From: PS1 clade bacterium
GTDB lineage: Bacteria > Pseudomonadota > Alphaproteobacteria > RS24
NCBI GenBank assembly: GCA_003331985.1
Contig: QOQK01000007.1
Location: forward strand, 1-47,783
Length of the DNA: 47,783 nt
Reading direction: 5' to 3'
A model generated the notes under the pieces. It searched no databases, was not told where the DNA came from, and was given only the letters and a program-made list of their open reading frames with translations. Of the stretch, positions 16,147 through 24,428 are shown one piece after another; within the stretch, counting starts at the first letter, position 1, and each line of letters starts with the position of its first letter. Position numbers and translations under genes: made by a program.

Positions 16147-16905
16147 TTAGGTCTTCTTCTCGCCAAGAAAAGTAAATATAGCTTCCGCCCATCCTGACGG
16201 CCCGGCTTGTTTTGTCAAATAAAGTGAGTGTTTTATTGGCAGTTGAGCTGTCACTTGTAAGCTTGGATTAAATATGAGAGCGCCTTTAGTGGCCGCAAGC
16301 AACATGCTCAAATCATTTGGTCCATCACCCAACGCCCATATTTTTGCATCGGGCTTGGCCATCTGGGAGGTAACGCGCCTGATGGCATCTGCTTTATCAC
16401 GGCCCGGAATAATATGATAAAAACGCCCGCCGCGTATAATGTGAAAGCCTTTATCAGCAAATAAATCTTTATCTGGCGCTCCCTCACCGGACCATAAGAA
16501 AGGCTCACTCGCTTCACGCTGAGCGGCAAGTGCTGACGCTGCTTCACCCAACCCGGTCAGTTGCGAAATTTCCGCAATACTCATATCACCAAAGCCTTTA
16601 ATGTCGGCACGAAGATTCTCCGGCAGAGCCTCCAAAGCCTGTCTTATGTCATCAATATGACCGGCGCTATCTACAGAGCCCTCTGGATAAGCGATGACCG
16701 CCCCATTCTCGGCAATGATCGGGCCTTCCAATTTGAGTTGTGAAACAAGCGGAACAATTTCAGCACGGGTTTTACTGCTGACGATACTGACAGGAATGTC
16801 TGCCCTTGCCAGCGCCTCTAATGCAGGAAGTGCGGCATCGAATGCATAGGTTTCATGGTCAAGTAGTGACCCGTCCAAATCTGTAAAAACCATTACATCA
16901 GTCAT
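16147..16905 (-). CDS. gpgP: Glucosyl/mannosyl-3-phosphoglycerate phosphatase (HAD-IIB family)
   Basis: This 252-residue HAD phosphatase has motif I FTDLDGSLLD with Asp9 and Asp11, motif II Ser in VSSKTRAEI, and motif IV LGDGPNDLSML. MPIIAENGAV-like text (GPIIAENGAVI) is typical of the mannosyl-3-phosphoglycerate phosphatase group. It would dephosphorylate glucosyl-3-phosphoglycerate to glucosylglycerate, the second step after gpgS. It is first in the gpgP-gpgS operon and begins 54 bp after the CCA end of tRNA-Thr on the same strand. Only a weak Shine-Dalgarno (GGTAAG) is visible. The family is sure; the glucosyl substrate is inferred from neighbours. Confidence 0.87.
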   Translation of the reverse strand: MTDVMVFTDLDGSLLDHETYAFDAALPALEALARADIPVSIVSSKTRAEIVPLVSQLKLEGPIIAENGAVIAYPEGSVDSAGHIDDIRQALEALPENLRADIKGFGDMSIAEISQLTGLGEAASALAAQREASEPFLWSGEGAPDKDLFADKGFHIIRGGRFYHIIPGRDKADAIRRVTSQMAKPDAKIWALGDGPNDLSMLLAATKGALIFNPSLQVTAQLPIKHSLYLTKQAGPSGWAEAIFTFLGEKKT

Positions 16906-16959
16906 AAAACAGTCTTACCATTTTTGACGCGTCACGGCTGAATGAATTTTTGGGAAAAG

Positions 16960-17035
16960 TGGTGCCGGCACACGGACTTGAACCGCGGACCCTCTGATTA
17001 CAAATCAGATGCTCTACCAACTGAGCTATACCGGC
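16960..17035 (-). tRNA. tRNA-Thr (anticodon TGT)
   Basis: The reverse complement has acceptor GCCGGTA paired with TGCCGGC (one G-T wobble), a D-arm with TAGCTCAGTTGGTAGAGC, anticodon loop TTTGTAA (anticodon TGT, reads ACA), T-arm GGTTCAAGTCC and an encoded CCA at 16962-16960. It lies upstream of gpgP on the same strand. The gap 17036-17173 between it and trhO must hold both divergent promoters. Confidence 0.97.
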
Positions 17036-17173
17036 TTAAAAACCTCGCTTTGTATAGCGACTCTGCAAGTCCTATGCCAGTGTTTTTTTAAGAGTTCTTT
17101 TGAGAATCTTACTTTCATAATACAAAAATCATTGAGGCTTGAAATTCATGATGAATAACGTCATTTTTCTCTT

Positions 17174-18169
17174 ATGAATAAAACGCCCTCTCTAACTGAG
17201 ACAAATAAAGTCCCACACCCGCCTGCGGACAGACCTGTCGTGATTGTTGCGCTTTATAAATTCACATCTCTTCCAGAGTTTGAGACGCTACGTTCGCCTC
17301 TTCAAACAGCCGCGCGTAAAGCCGGGGTGCGAGGCACAATATTGCTGGCACATGAAGGGGTTAATGGCACCCTTGCCGGTAGCCGCGATGCACTCATCAG
17401 CTTTCTAGATAGGCTTGAGCGCGAGCCCCGTATTGGGGCTTTGGAGTACAAATTCTCTTTTGCAGAAGAGCAACCTTTTTACCGGATGAAAGTACGACTC
17501 AAAAAAGAAATCGTCACGCTCGGTCAGCCCGCCGTTGACCCGACAAATACGGTTGGTACATATGTGGACCCGTCAGACTGGAACAGCCTAATTAATGACC
17601 CTGATACGCTCGTAATCGACACACGCAATGATTATGAGGTTTCCATAGGAACATTTGAAAATGCGGTAAATCCTGAAACCTCAAGCTTCCGCGAATTTGC
17701 AGATTTTGTGGAGGAGAAACTCAAACCTCTGATTGAAGATAAAAAACCCAAAAATATCGCCATGTTCTGTACAGGCGGGATACGGTGCGAAAAATCAACC
17801 AGCTATTTGCTTCAAGAGGGTTTTGAGAATGTGTTCCATCTCAAAGGCGGGATATTAAAATATCTCGAAACCGTTTCGGGAGATAACAGCAAATGGCAGG
17901 GCGAATGTTTTGTTTTTGACGAGCGGGTTTCTGTCGGACCCGATTTACAGCCCGGAAGCTATGATATGTGCCACGCCTGTCGCATGCCCATATCGCCGGA
18001 AGAGAAACAAAGCGCCGCTTATCGTCCCGGCATTTCGTGTCCTAAATGTATCGACAAGCTAAGCGACACGCAGATTGAAAGATTCTCAGAGCGCCAAAAA
18101 CAGGTAGAACTCGCCAAGCAAAGAGGCGAAGCGCATATAGGAAGCTTTCAAAATATGGAGGAAAGTTAA
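17174..18169 (+). CDS. trhO: tRNA uridine(34) hydroxylase, rhodanese family (TrhO/YceA)
   Basis: This 331-residue protein has an N-terminal acylphosphatase-like domain (about 20-115) and a rhodanese domain with active-site loop [10 protein letters not shown] (Cys199). A C-terminal zinc-finger-like part has [12 protein letters not shown] and SCPKCID. TrhO makes 5-hydroxyuridine at wobble position 34 of tRNAs, oxygen-dependently. All expected parts are present and the length is normal. No clear ribosome-binding site precedes the ATG. A GST-family gene follows after 5 bp, so they are probably co-transcribed. Confidence 0.93.
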   Translation: MNKTPSLTETNKVPHPPADRPVVIVALYKFTSLPEFETLRSPLQTAARKAGVRGTILLAHEGVNGTLAGSRDALISFLDRLEREPRIGALEYKFSFAEEQPFYRMKVRLKKEIVTLGQPAVDPTNTVGTYVDPSDWNSLINDPDTLVIDTRNDYEVSIGTFENAVNPETSSFREFADFVEEKLKPLIEDKKPKNIAMFCTGGIRCEKSTSYLLQEGFENVFHLKGGILKYLETVSGDNSKWQGECFVFDERVSVGPDLQPGSYDMCHACRMPISPEEKQSAAYRPGISCPKCIDKLSDTQIERFSERQKQVELAKQRGEAHIGSFQNMEES

Positions 18170-18174
18170 GGCTA

Positions 18175-18843
18175 GTGGTTGCGTTACCTTCAGTTCCGGT
18201 CATTTATAGCTTTAGGAGATGCCCATATGCTATGAGGGCCCGGCTAGCCTTGCTGGCCAGTGAACAAATTTGTGAACATCGCGAAATTCTTTTAAGGGAC
18301 AAACCGGCTACTATGCTCGCCCTATCCCCCAAAGGAACAGTGCCTGTTTTGTGGTTACCGGATGGCAGAGTGCTGGATGAAAGCCTGGATGTCATGTACT
18401 GGACGCTTCACAATAATGATCCACTTGGCTGGCTTGAATACACATCCAGTGAAATTTTATTAGCCACGAAACTCATTGAGGAAAATGACGGGCCGTTTAA
18501 ATATCATCTCGATCGCTACAAATATGCCGATAGATATGAAAAGGAGAACCTTGCTCTCCACCGAGACAGCTGTCTTGAGACACTAGAAAAATTAAATGCT
18601 TTGCTTAGCGGCAATGACTGGTTGTTTGGCGCGGAAGCCCGCATGATTGATTACGCAATTTTACCTTTTATCCGACAATGCCGAATTGCCAATAGCGACT
18701 GGTTTGACGCGCAGAACCAACTTGAAGATTTACATCGCTGGCTACAAAACTTTCTGACCTCAGATATTTTCAATATCGTCATGCATAAATATGACGTCTG
18801 GAACGACGAAGACGACCCCGTCGTTTTCCCGCCAAAGGCCTAA
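18175..18843 (+). CDS. Glutathione S-transferase family protein (Cys-type)
   Basis: This 222-residue protein has an N-terminal thioredoxin-fold GST domain with RCPYAMRAR (about 15-23), placing a catalytic-type cysteine where Omega-like GSTs and YfcG-like proteins have it. KGTVPVLWLPDG with the cis-proline follows, then DESLDVMYWT for glutathione binding. The C-terminal helical domain is short. The start is GTG at 18175 with AAGG 5 nt upstream; no nearby ATG fits. It follows trhO after 5 bp. Likely role: thiol transferase or deglutathionylase; the substrate is unknown. Confidence 0.87.
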   Translation: MVALPSVPVIYSFRRCPYAMRARLALLASEQICEHREILLRDKPATMLALSPKGTVPVLWLPDGRVLDESLDVMYWTLHNNDPLGWLEYTSSEILLATKLIEENDGPFKYHLDRYKYADRYEKENLALHRDSCLETLEKLNALLSGNDWLFGAEARMIDYAILPFIRQCRIANSDWFDAQNQLEDLHRWLQNFLTSDIFNIVMHKYDVWNDEDDPVVFPPKA

Positions 18844-18858
18844 TTAGCTGCTGAATAA

Positions 18859-19554
18859 TTAGTGGCGCAAAGTCGTTAGGTCAGGGCTTTCAAATTTAAG
18901 TTTCTGAATAACTATGCGCTCCTCAGCAAGTAAGGGAGCAATTTCTGGATGCTCTTCAATGCGTTTCTTCAAAGCATAAAGTGATGGTGAGTCAGCTTCA
19001 GTTAGGCGATAACCCGCATGTTCAACATTAAAGAAATGAGATATCACACCTATATCGGCGATTGACATCCCCTCCCCGACCAACCAGTCACGATCGCCAA
19101 GAATGGGCTCAATATAAGCAATAACCTCTTCCATACGTTGAAAAGCCATTTTTACTTTTTCAGGATCATAGGTTTCGCCCCGCGCCCAAGAAAAAAAGAC
19201 ATTCCCAAAAATGCCAAAGGTGCAATTCTGGGCAATAAATGTATCGCCATATTCCTCAAGCCAGAGCGCTTGCCCATAATCCAAGGGATTAGTGGGATAA
19301 AAAGAGGGACTTGGTTGTAGTTTTTCGAGAAATCCTGCAATTGCAGAACTGTCTGCTAGGGCAAGCTCCCTGTCCCCATCGTCAATCGCCAGAGCTGGGA
19401 TTTTTTTGAGGGGGTGAATTTTTTCATAGCCTTCAGGCACACCCAAAGGAGAAACTTTAATATCGATGTCATAGTCGACTTTTTTTAGCGCCAACATGAT
19501 TCTGACCTTGCGTACAAATGGCGATAGCATCGCCCCATATAGTTTCAACTTCAT
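18859..19554 (-). CDS. Glutathione S-transferase family protein
   Basis: This 231-residue protein has an N-terminal GST domain (KLYGAMLSPFVRKVRIML; Ser rather than Cys at the active position), KKIPALAIDDG with the cis-proline, and ADSSAIAGFLE for the gamma-glutamyl contact. An all-helical C-terminal domain follows, with DWLVGEGMSIADIGVISHF. The frame could begin at 19569, but AAGGGG lies 6 nt before the ATG at 19554, which fixes the start there. It is convergent with the GST gene at 18175, with a 15-bp gap. The two are not close copies: active-site chemistry and length differ. The substrate is unknown. Confidence 0.87.
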   Translation of the reverse strand: MKLKLYGAMLSPFVRKVRIMLALKKVDYDIDIKVSPLGVPEGYEKIHPLKKIPALAIDDGDRELALADSSAIAGFLEKLQPSPSFYPTNPLDYGQALWLEEYGDTFIAQNCTFGIFGNVFFSWARGETYDPEKVKMAFQRMEEVIAYIEPILGDRDWLVGEGMSIADIGVISHFFNVEHAGYRLTEADSPSLYALKKRIEEHPEIAPLLAEERIVIQKLKFESPDLTTLRH

Positions 19555-19631
19555 GTCATACCCCTTCAACTCAATGTGTCTAAAACTTATACAAACTTCA
19601 CGGGATTAACAAACACTGTTAATGTGACGCC

Positions 19632-20282
19632 ATGATCTGGGATTTACCCATACGCATTTTTCATTGGCTGCTTGTGCTTAGCATTTGTGGTTCGTTTATT
19701 ACCATTCAGAATGGCTGGATGCTTGCGCATGAAAAATGTGGGCTAACAATTTTGGGGCTTCTGATTTTCCGGCTGATATGGGGAGTCATTGGCTATCCGA
19801 CGGCGCGCTTTGTGCAATTCGTTAAAGGCCCGCGCGCAATAGTGGCTTATATCAAACAGCTTATCGGGAATGGTAAAATCCATTCATTCGGCCATAATCC
19901 GCTAGGCGCTTTGTCAGTCATCGCATTACTGTCAGTTATTCTATTTCAGGCACTATCCGGCACGCTATCAACGGATGATATTTTTTATGATGGTCCGCTC
20001 TATCCCGTCTTTCCTGCATTTACTAAATTCGCCGGAAGCCTGCATCAACTTCTGCCTCCCTTTATTTTATCTCTCATCGGCTTGCATCTCGTCGCAATCA
20101 TCACCCATCGCATTTTTTTCAAAGAAAAACTCACTTCTCAAATGATTACAGGGCAAATGATTACGGGCAAAACCCATTCTGAAGAGATAATAAAAGCACA
20201 GAATAAAGCTGCCCCCCTAATAGGGCTAGCGCTCCTGGCGACTTGTATATCGGCGAGCTGGAGCTTAACGCTTTTGAACTAG
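19632..20282 (+). CDS. Cytochrome b561-type membrane protein
   Basis: This 216-residue protein opens IWDLPIRIFHWLLV, the usual start of the bacterial b561 family with the first heme His in helix 1. About four membrane helices follow (roughly 8-26, 38-58, 93-113, 135-155), with further histidines in helix 4 (GLHLVAIITH). A fifth C-terminal helix (about 195-214) is present. The family moves electrons between quinol and a periplasmic acceptor. A small in-frame duplication gives the repeat QMITGQMITG at about 171-180. It converges on the cytochrome c' gene, a plausible redox partner. Partner and function are inferred. Confidence 0.85.
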   Translation: MIWDLPIRIFHWLLVLSICGSFITIQNGWMLAHEKCGLTILGLLIFRLIWGVIGYPTARFVQFVKGPRAIVAYIKQLIGNGKIHSFGHNPLGALSVIALLSVILFQALSGTLSTDDIFYDGPLYPVFPAFTKFAGSLHQLLPPFILSLIGLHLVAIITHRIFFKEKLTSQMITGQMITGKTHSEEIIKAQNKAAPLIGLALLATCISASWSLTLLN

Positions 20283-20306
20283 GGGGCCGTGGCTCCAAAT
20301 TGCTTT

Positions 20307-20771
20307 TTATTTTTTGCGGTATTTTTGGTGGCAGGCTTTGCAACTCGCACCAACACTCCCGAGCGCCGTTTTAACCAGACTGATATCATTTTGCTCGGCC
20401 GCTTTTTGTAGGTCTAAAGAGGCCGTTTCAAACGCTTTAGCCGCAGATTTAAAACCTTCAAAATCCGTCCATATTTCAGGTTTGGCTTCATCATTATTGC
20501 TGTCACTACCAAATGGAAAGGCCTCGGGCATATCTATCGCCCATTTGACCAAAACCGTCGCCTCGGCCTTGATGGCCTGATAATCTTCCGCAGGCAAATA
20601 TTCGCGGTATAGAGCTTTCATGGATGCGCTACTGGCTTTAAATCTTTGTTTTCTTTCTTCTTGAGCAGCCCTGATGGCCTCATCGCTCTGAGCCATAAGT
20701 GGCTCAAAACCTGAAAAGGTTAACCCAACTAAAACGGGAATTCCAATCAGAATAAAAAGTCTTTTAATCAC
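20307..20771 (-). CDS. Cytochrome c' / c-556 family protein
   Basis: This 154-residue protein has a signal peptide (about 1-27, ending PLMAQ-S) followed by a four-helix-bundle domain. The heme-binding CKACH lies at 144-148 close to the C-terminus, the arrangement of cytochrome c'. These periplasmic cytochromes bind NO or serve in electron transfer. It lies 24 bp from the 3' end of the cytochrome b561 gene on the opposite strand. Only one CxxCH is present. The physiological role cannot be told from sequence. Confidence 0.9.
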   Translation of the reverse strand: MIKRLFILIGIPVLVGLTFSGFEPLMAQSDEAIRAAQEERKQRFKASSASMKALYREYLPAEDYQAIKAEATVLVKWAIDMPEAFPFGSDSNNDEAKPEIWTDFEGFKSAAKAFETASLDLQKAAEQNDISLVKTALGSVGASCKACHQKYRKK

Positions 20772-20816
20772 TATCCCCTCCGAATATTTTTTGAGAATAC
20801 TATCATCACACTTAAT

Positions 20817-22316
20817 TCATGACTCGTCATGCAAAATCTTGGAAATCGCCCCAGACCAGCGAGATAAAATTGTTTCCCGTCGATTAACAGGCATTTGCGG
20901 TATGAAACTTCTATCAAGTTGCCATTTCTCGGTTATATCTTCAAGCTTACTGAATATACCTCGCTGTAATCCGGCAAGATAAGCCACACCGAGAGCCGTT
21001 GTTTCAACGGTAACAGGTCGGTCAATTGGAATATTGGTTATGTCCGACAGGTTTTGGACGAACCAGTTATTATTCACCATTCCCCCATCAACCCGTAAAT
21101 GTGACGGAGATGAAAGACTCTGCTTGGACATATCCGAGCGCATGGCAATCAATAGATCTTCAGTTTGCAAGGAAACAGCTTGCAGAGCAGCATGAGCAAT
21201 TTCAGCCTTACCAGCATTTCTGGTAAGCCCCATAATGGCAGCACGTGCTTCCGGGCGCCAATGCGGGGCACCAAGGCCAGTAAACGCAGGTATTAAAACC
21301 ACTTCATTATCAGGGTCAGCGGCGACTGCAAGCGCCTCGGTTTCAGATGAGTCCCGTACCATATTCAACCCGTCTCTCAGCCATTGCATAATCGCACCGG
21401 CCATAAATATACTGCCTTCCAGCGCATAAACTGTTTCGCCATTTAAGCGATAGGCAATCGTAGAGAGTAGGCGATTGGTTGACTGAACCTGATGTGAACC
21501 TGTATTCACAAGCGCGAAACATCCTGTTCCGTATGTTGATTTCATCATGCCCGCCTGAAAACAAGCTTGCCCGAAAGCCGCCGCTTGCTGATCTCCAGCG
21601 ACCCCTGCGATAGGAATTTCAGAGCCTAGCAAACTCTCCTCTGTGACGCCAAAATCATCTGCACATTCTTTAACCTCAGGCAAGATGGACGCTGGAATAT
21701 CGAACAGGCTTAGCAAGGTCTCATCCCATGCGCCGGTAGAAATATTATAAAGACTTGTGCGAGATGCATTCGTCGCATCAGTGGCGTGCATCCTCCCGCC
21801 TGTCAAATTCCAGATAAGCCAGCTATCAACTGTTCCGAATGCCAAGTCACCTGCATCTGCAGAATCTCGTGCGCCAGCAACATTATTAAGTATCCAATTA
21901 ATTTTGCTAGCTGAGAAATAAGCATCAAGCAGTAACCCGGTACGGGCATGAATCATATCTTCATGCCCTTGGTGTTTGAGCACATCACAAAATTCTGCTG
22001 TGCGGCGGTCCTGCCAAACAATTGCAGGGTAAACAGGTTTACCGGTATGACGATTCCAGAGAATTGTGGTTTCCCGTTGATTGCTAATTCCGATACCCAC
22101 AACCTCAATATTCGGCACTCTTTTTAGCGCCTGACGACACATGGACAGCGTATCCTGCCAAATATCATTGGGGTCATGCTCAACCCAGCCGGAATCAGGG
22201 TAATGCTGTGTGAGTTCTTTTTGCGCAATTGATAAGGCTTGACCAGATTGTGACAGCACGACCGCCCGGCTAGAGGTTGTTCCTTGATCAATACTGAGAA
22301 TAACTTTATCGCTCAT
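20817..22316 (-). CDS. glpK: Glycerol kinase
   Basis: This 499-residue FGGY-family kinase is full length. It begins ILSIDQGTTSSRAVV (phosphate 1 loop), and has GISNQRETTILWNR, AVSLQTEDLL and LRVDGGMVNNNW (adenosine site). It phosphorylates glycerol with ATP to sn-glycerol 3-phosphate. No glpD, glpF or transporter is adjacent, so it stands alone. The gene is divergent from nadK across a 74-bp gap. Family members on other sugars exist, but the TTSSRA and RETTILW text is that of GlpK. Confidence 0.94.
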   Translation of the reverse strand: MSDKVILSIDQGTTSSRAVVLSQSGQALSIAQKELTQHYPDSGWVEHDPNDIWQDTLSMCRQALKRVPNIEVVGIGISNQRETTILWNRHTGKPVYPAIVWQDRRTAEFCDVLKHQGHEDMIHARTGLLLDAYFSASKINWILNNVAGARDSADAGDLAFGTVDSWLIWNLTGGRMHATDATNASRTSLYNISTGAWDETLLSLFDIPASILPEVKECADDFGVTEESLLGSEIPIAGVAGDQQAAAFGQACFQAGMMKSTYGTGCFALVNTGSHQVQSTNRLLSTIAYRLNGETVYALEGSIFMAGAIMQWLRDGLNMVRDSSETEALAVAADPDNEVVLIPAFTGLGAPHWRPEARAAIMGLTRNAGKAEIAHAALQAVSLQTEDLLIAMRSDMSKQSLSSPSHLRVDGGMVNNNWFVQNLSDITNIPIDRPVTVETTALGVAYLAGLQRGIFSKLEDITEKWQLDRSFIPQMPVNRRETILSRWSGAISKILHDES

Positions 22317-22390
22317 CCTGCTTTCATATCAAAATTATTGACGAGTCACACCTTTTACGTTTTGTTTTATTTAAAAGAGGAACCCCGCAT

Positions 22391-23149
22391 ATGAAAATAG
22401 CGTTGACCGCAACAGACCAACCTAAGGCTCAAGAAGCCTTCGCCGAACTTTCTGAGCGTTATGATATTGTCGATGCCCCGGATGCGGACATCATCATCGC
22501 GCTTGGTGGTGATGGCCTTATGCTGCAATGCCTCAAAAAAAGCATGGATACCCATCAGAAAATCTTTGGTATGCATTGTGGATCTGTCGGTTTTTTGATG
22601 AATAATTACAGCCCCGACAATCTCGAAGAAAGATTGTCAGCAGCCGTTGTGAATAAACTTAGCCCGCTAAAAATGACAGCGACAGACATTGAAGGGACCA
22701 AACAAGAGGCCCGGGCTATTAATGAAGTTTCTTTATTACGCAAATCCGCGCAAGCCGCACATTTGAAAATCATGGTTGATGACCGGGAAAGATTGTCGGA
22801 ACTTGCGTGTGATGGCGTAATGGTCGCTACGCCAGCCGGTAGTACCGCCTACAATCTATCCGCACATGGCCCTATTTTGCCAATCAATGCACCCCTCTTG
22901 GCATTGACCCCGATTTCGGCTTTTCGCCCTCGGCGTTGGCGCGGCGCACTTTTGCCTGACATTGCCAAAGTGACGATTCAATGTCTCGATTATGAAAAAC
23001 GCCCAGTCAGTGCCATGGCGGATAATTTTGAGATTTTAAATGTGACAAAGGTTGATATTGAACAAGATAAATCGACCGAACTGAAAATTTTATTCGATGC
23101 GGATCATAATCTTGATGAACGTATCCTTAATGAGCAATTTGTTAATTAA
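22391..23149 (+). CDS. nadK: NAD kinase
   Basis: This 252-residue NAD kinase makes NADP from NAD and ATP. The GGDG motif is at 39-42 (ALGGDGLML), followed by GMHCGSVGFLMN, the NE motif (AINEVSLLR), and DGVMVATPAGSTAYNLSAHGPI. The tail SAFRPRRWRGALLP is a form common in Alphaproteobacteria. The protein is shorter than E. coli NadK (292), normal for this group. AGAGGA lies about 9 nt upstream of the ATG. The stop overlaps the convergent MFS gene by 4 bp. Confidence 0.94.
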   Translation: MKIALTATDQPKAQEAFAELSERYDIVDAPDADIIIALGGDGLMLQCLKKSMDTHQKIFGMHCGSVGFLMNNYSPDNLEERLSAAVVNKLSPLKMTATDIEGTKQEARAINEVSLLRKSAQAAHLKIMVDDRERLSELACDGVMVATPAGSTAYNLSAHGPILPINAPLLALTPISAFRPRRWRGALLPDIAKVTIQCLDYEKRPVSAMADNFEILNVTKVDIEQDKSTELKILFDADHNLDERILNEQFVN

Positions 23150-24384
23150 ATAGCTTCCTTTCGACGCCCTAAACCGCGTTTGACTATCAAGGTCATTAGA
23201 AGTAGCGATAGCGTGAACAAGGTGATGGCCAAGCTTAATCCCACAAGGTTATCAAAAGTCCACCCACTATCAAGCAGGATACCCGAGACCCAAGGCGCGA
23301 GAGACGTTGCAAAAATAAAAAAGGCGCCAGTAAGAGATTTAATCGACCCAAGAAATTTTGTGCCGTAAAGCTCAGGCCATAAACTTGCGCCGCATGTCCC
23401 CGTTGAACCGACATTCATTCCAACAAGTGACATGTAACAAAATAGCGCTAAAGTCTCCGGCAGAGCATGAGAATTTAATAAGAAAATATAAGCACCAATT
23501 ATAGGAATAGCTGTGAAAGGCAAAACAGTAACTGCTGAAAAACGATCGATCATAAAGCCCGTAAATAAGGATATGAAAACTTTGATAACAGCATAAAGCA
23601 TGAATGCCGAGGCAAGCGTAGAAATGTCCCAACCTCTTTCTGCCACCATAACCGTGTGCTGGAAATAAAGCCCCGTCAAAAGAAGTGGCGATGATAGTAC
23701 AAACAAAGTGAATGGATAGAACGTCCAGTCCTTGAGAACCTGCATACGCGACATGCCTGTTTCAACTTCCTGGTCAATTCCATCCTCATTGGAGGCCGAG
23801 GGAACAGGCTGAGCCCTACCCAACCAAAGCACCAGAGGCCAACCGATAAACAGCAGAAACATACCAAAAGCAAACCAACTTTGTTGCCAACCTAAGTTCA
23901 AAATCAGAAAAACTGCAATTATCGGATAAAGTCCCTCGCTCAATGGAAGCCCTGTTTGAGCCAATGCCAGCGCTCGACCTCGATTTTTATTATAGGCGCG
24001 GGCAATTGCTGTGCCGGCAGTATGTGTGCAAAGTCCTTGCCCAAAATGCCGGAGCATAAATAGCGCGAGAAACAAGGTCACAATATTTGAGGCGAACGCC
24101 ATAAGAAAACAACTCGTTATGAGACCAAACAGCGTTATGGATGTAAAATAGGATAAGCGCATACGATCAATAAATAAGCCCGACCACATCAACAAAAGAC
24201 CGCTCGCAAGTGTTGCAATGGAATAAATCAGACCCAGGTTGGATTTGCTTAAATCAAAACTTTCCAAGATTTCATTATTGTAAAGCGCGATGACATAAGT
24301 TTGCCCAAAGCCAGAAAAAGCCATGGCCATAATACCGAAGCCAGTGAAGCGGGCATTTTTTTTAATGAACTCGGAATACGTCAT
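23146..24384 (-). CDS. Major facilitator superfamily transporter
   Basis: This 412-residue protein has about 12 predicted membrane helices in two six-helix halves, with a loop near 195-215 rich in acidic residues. The motif-A-like stretch between helices 2 and 3 reads GLFIDRMRLSY, and a second, GFMIDRFSAV, occupies the equivalent place in the C-terminal half. The substrate is unknown. The general style resembles oxalate/formate-antiporter-like or monocarboxylate-type MFS members, but this is only a guess. It is 44 bp downstream of the MATE gene and could belong to the same transcript. Confidence 0.88.
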   Translation of the reverse strand: MTYSEFIKKNARFTGFGIMAMAFSGFGQTYVIALYNNEILESFDLSKSNLGLIYSIATLASGLLLMWSGLFIDRMRLSYFTSITLFGLITSCFLMAFASNIVTLFLALFMLRHFGQGLCTHTAGTAIARAYNKNRGRALALAQTGLPLSEGLYPIIAVFLILNLGWQQSWFAFGMFLLFIGWPLVLWLGRAQPVPSASNEDGIDQEVETGMSRMQVLKDWTFYPFTLFVLSSPLLLTGLYFQHTVMVAERGWDISTLASAFMLYAVIKVFISLFTGFMIDRFSAVTVLPFTAIPIIGAYIFLLNSHALPETLALFCYMSLVGMNVGSTGTCGASLWPELYGTKFLGSIKSLTGAFFIFATSLAPWVSGILLDSGWTFDNLVGLSLAITLFTLSLLLMTLIVKRGLGRRKEAI

Positions 24385-24428
24385 GGGTACTGATACTCGC
24401 GCCTCACTTCCACGCTATAATAATGGCC

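Noticed and set aside
16925-16934. TGACGCGTCA palindrome as a named operator
   Set aside because: Ten-base palindromes are expected dozens of times by chance in a window this size; kept only as a side remark for the gpgP leader.
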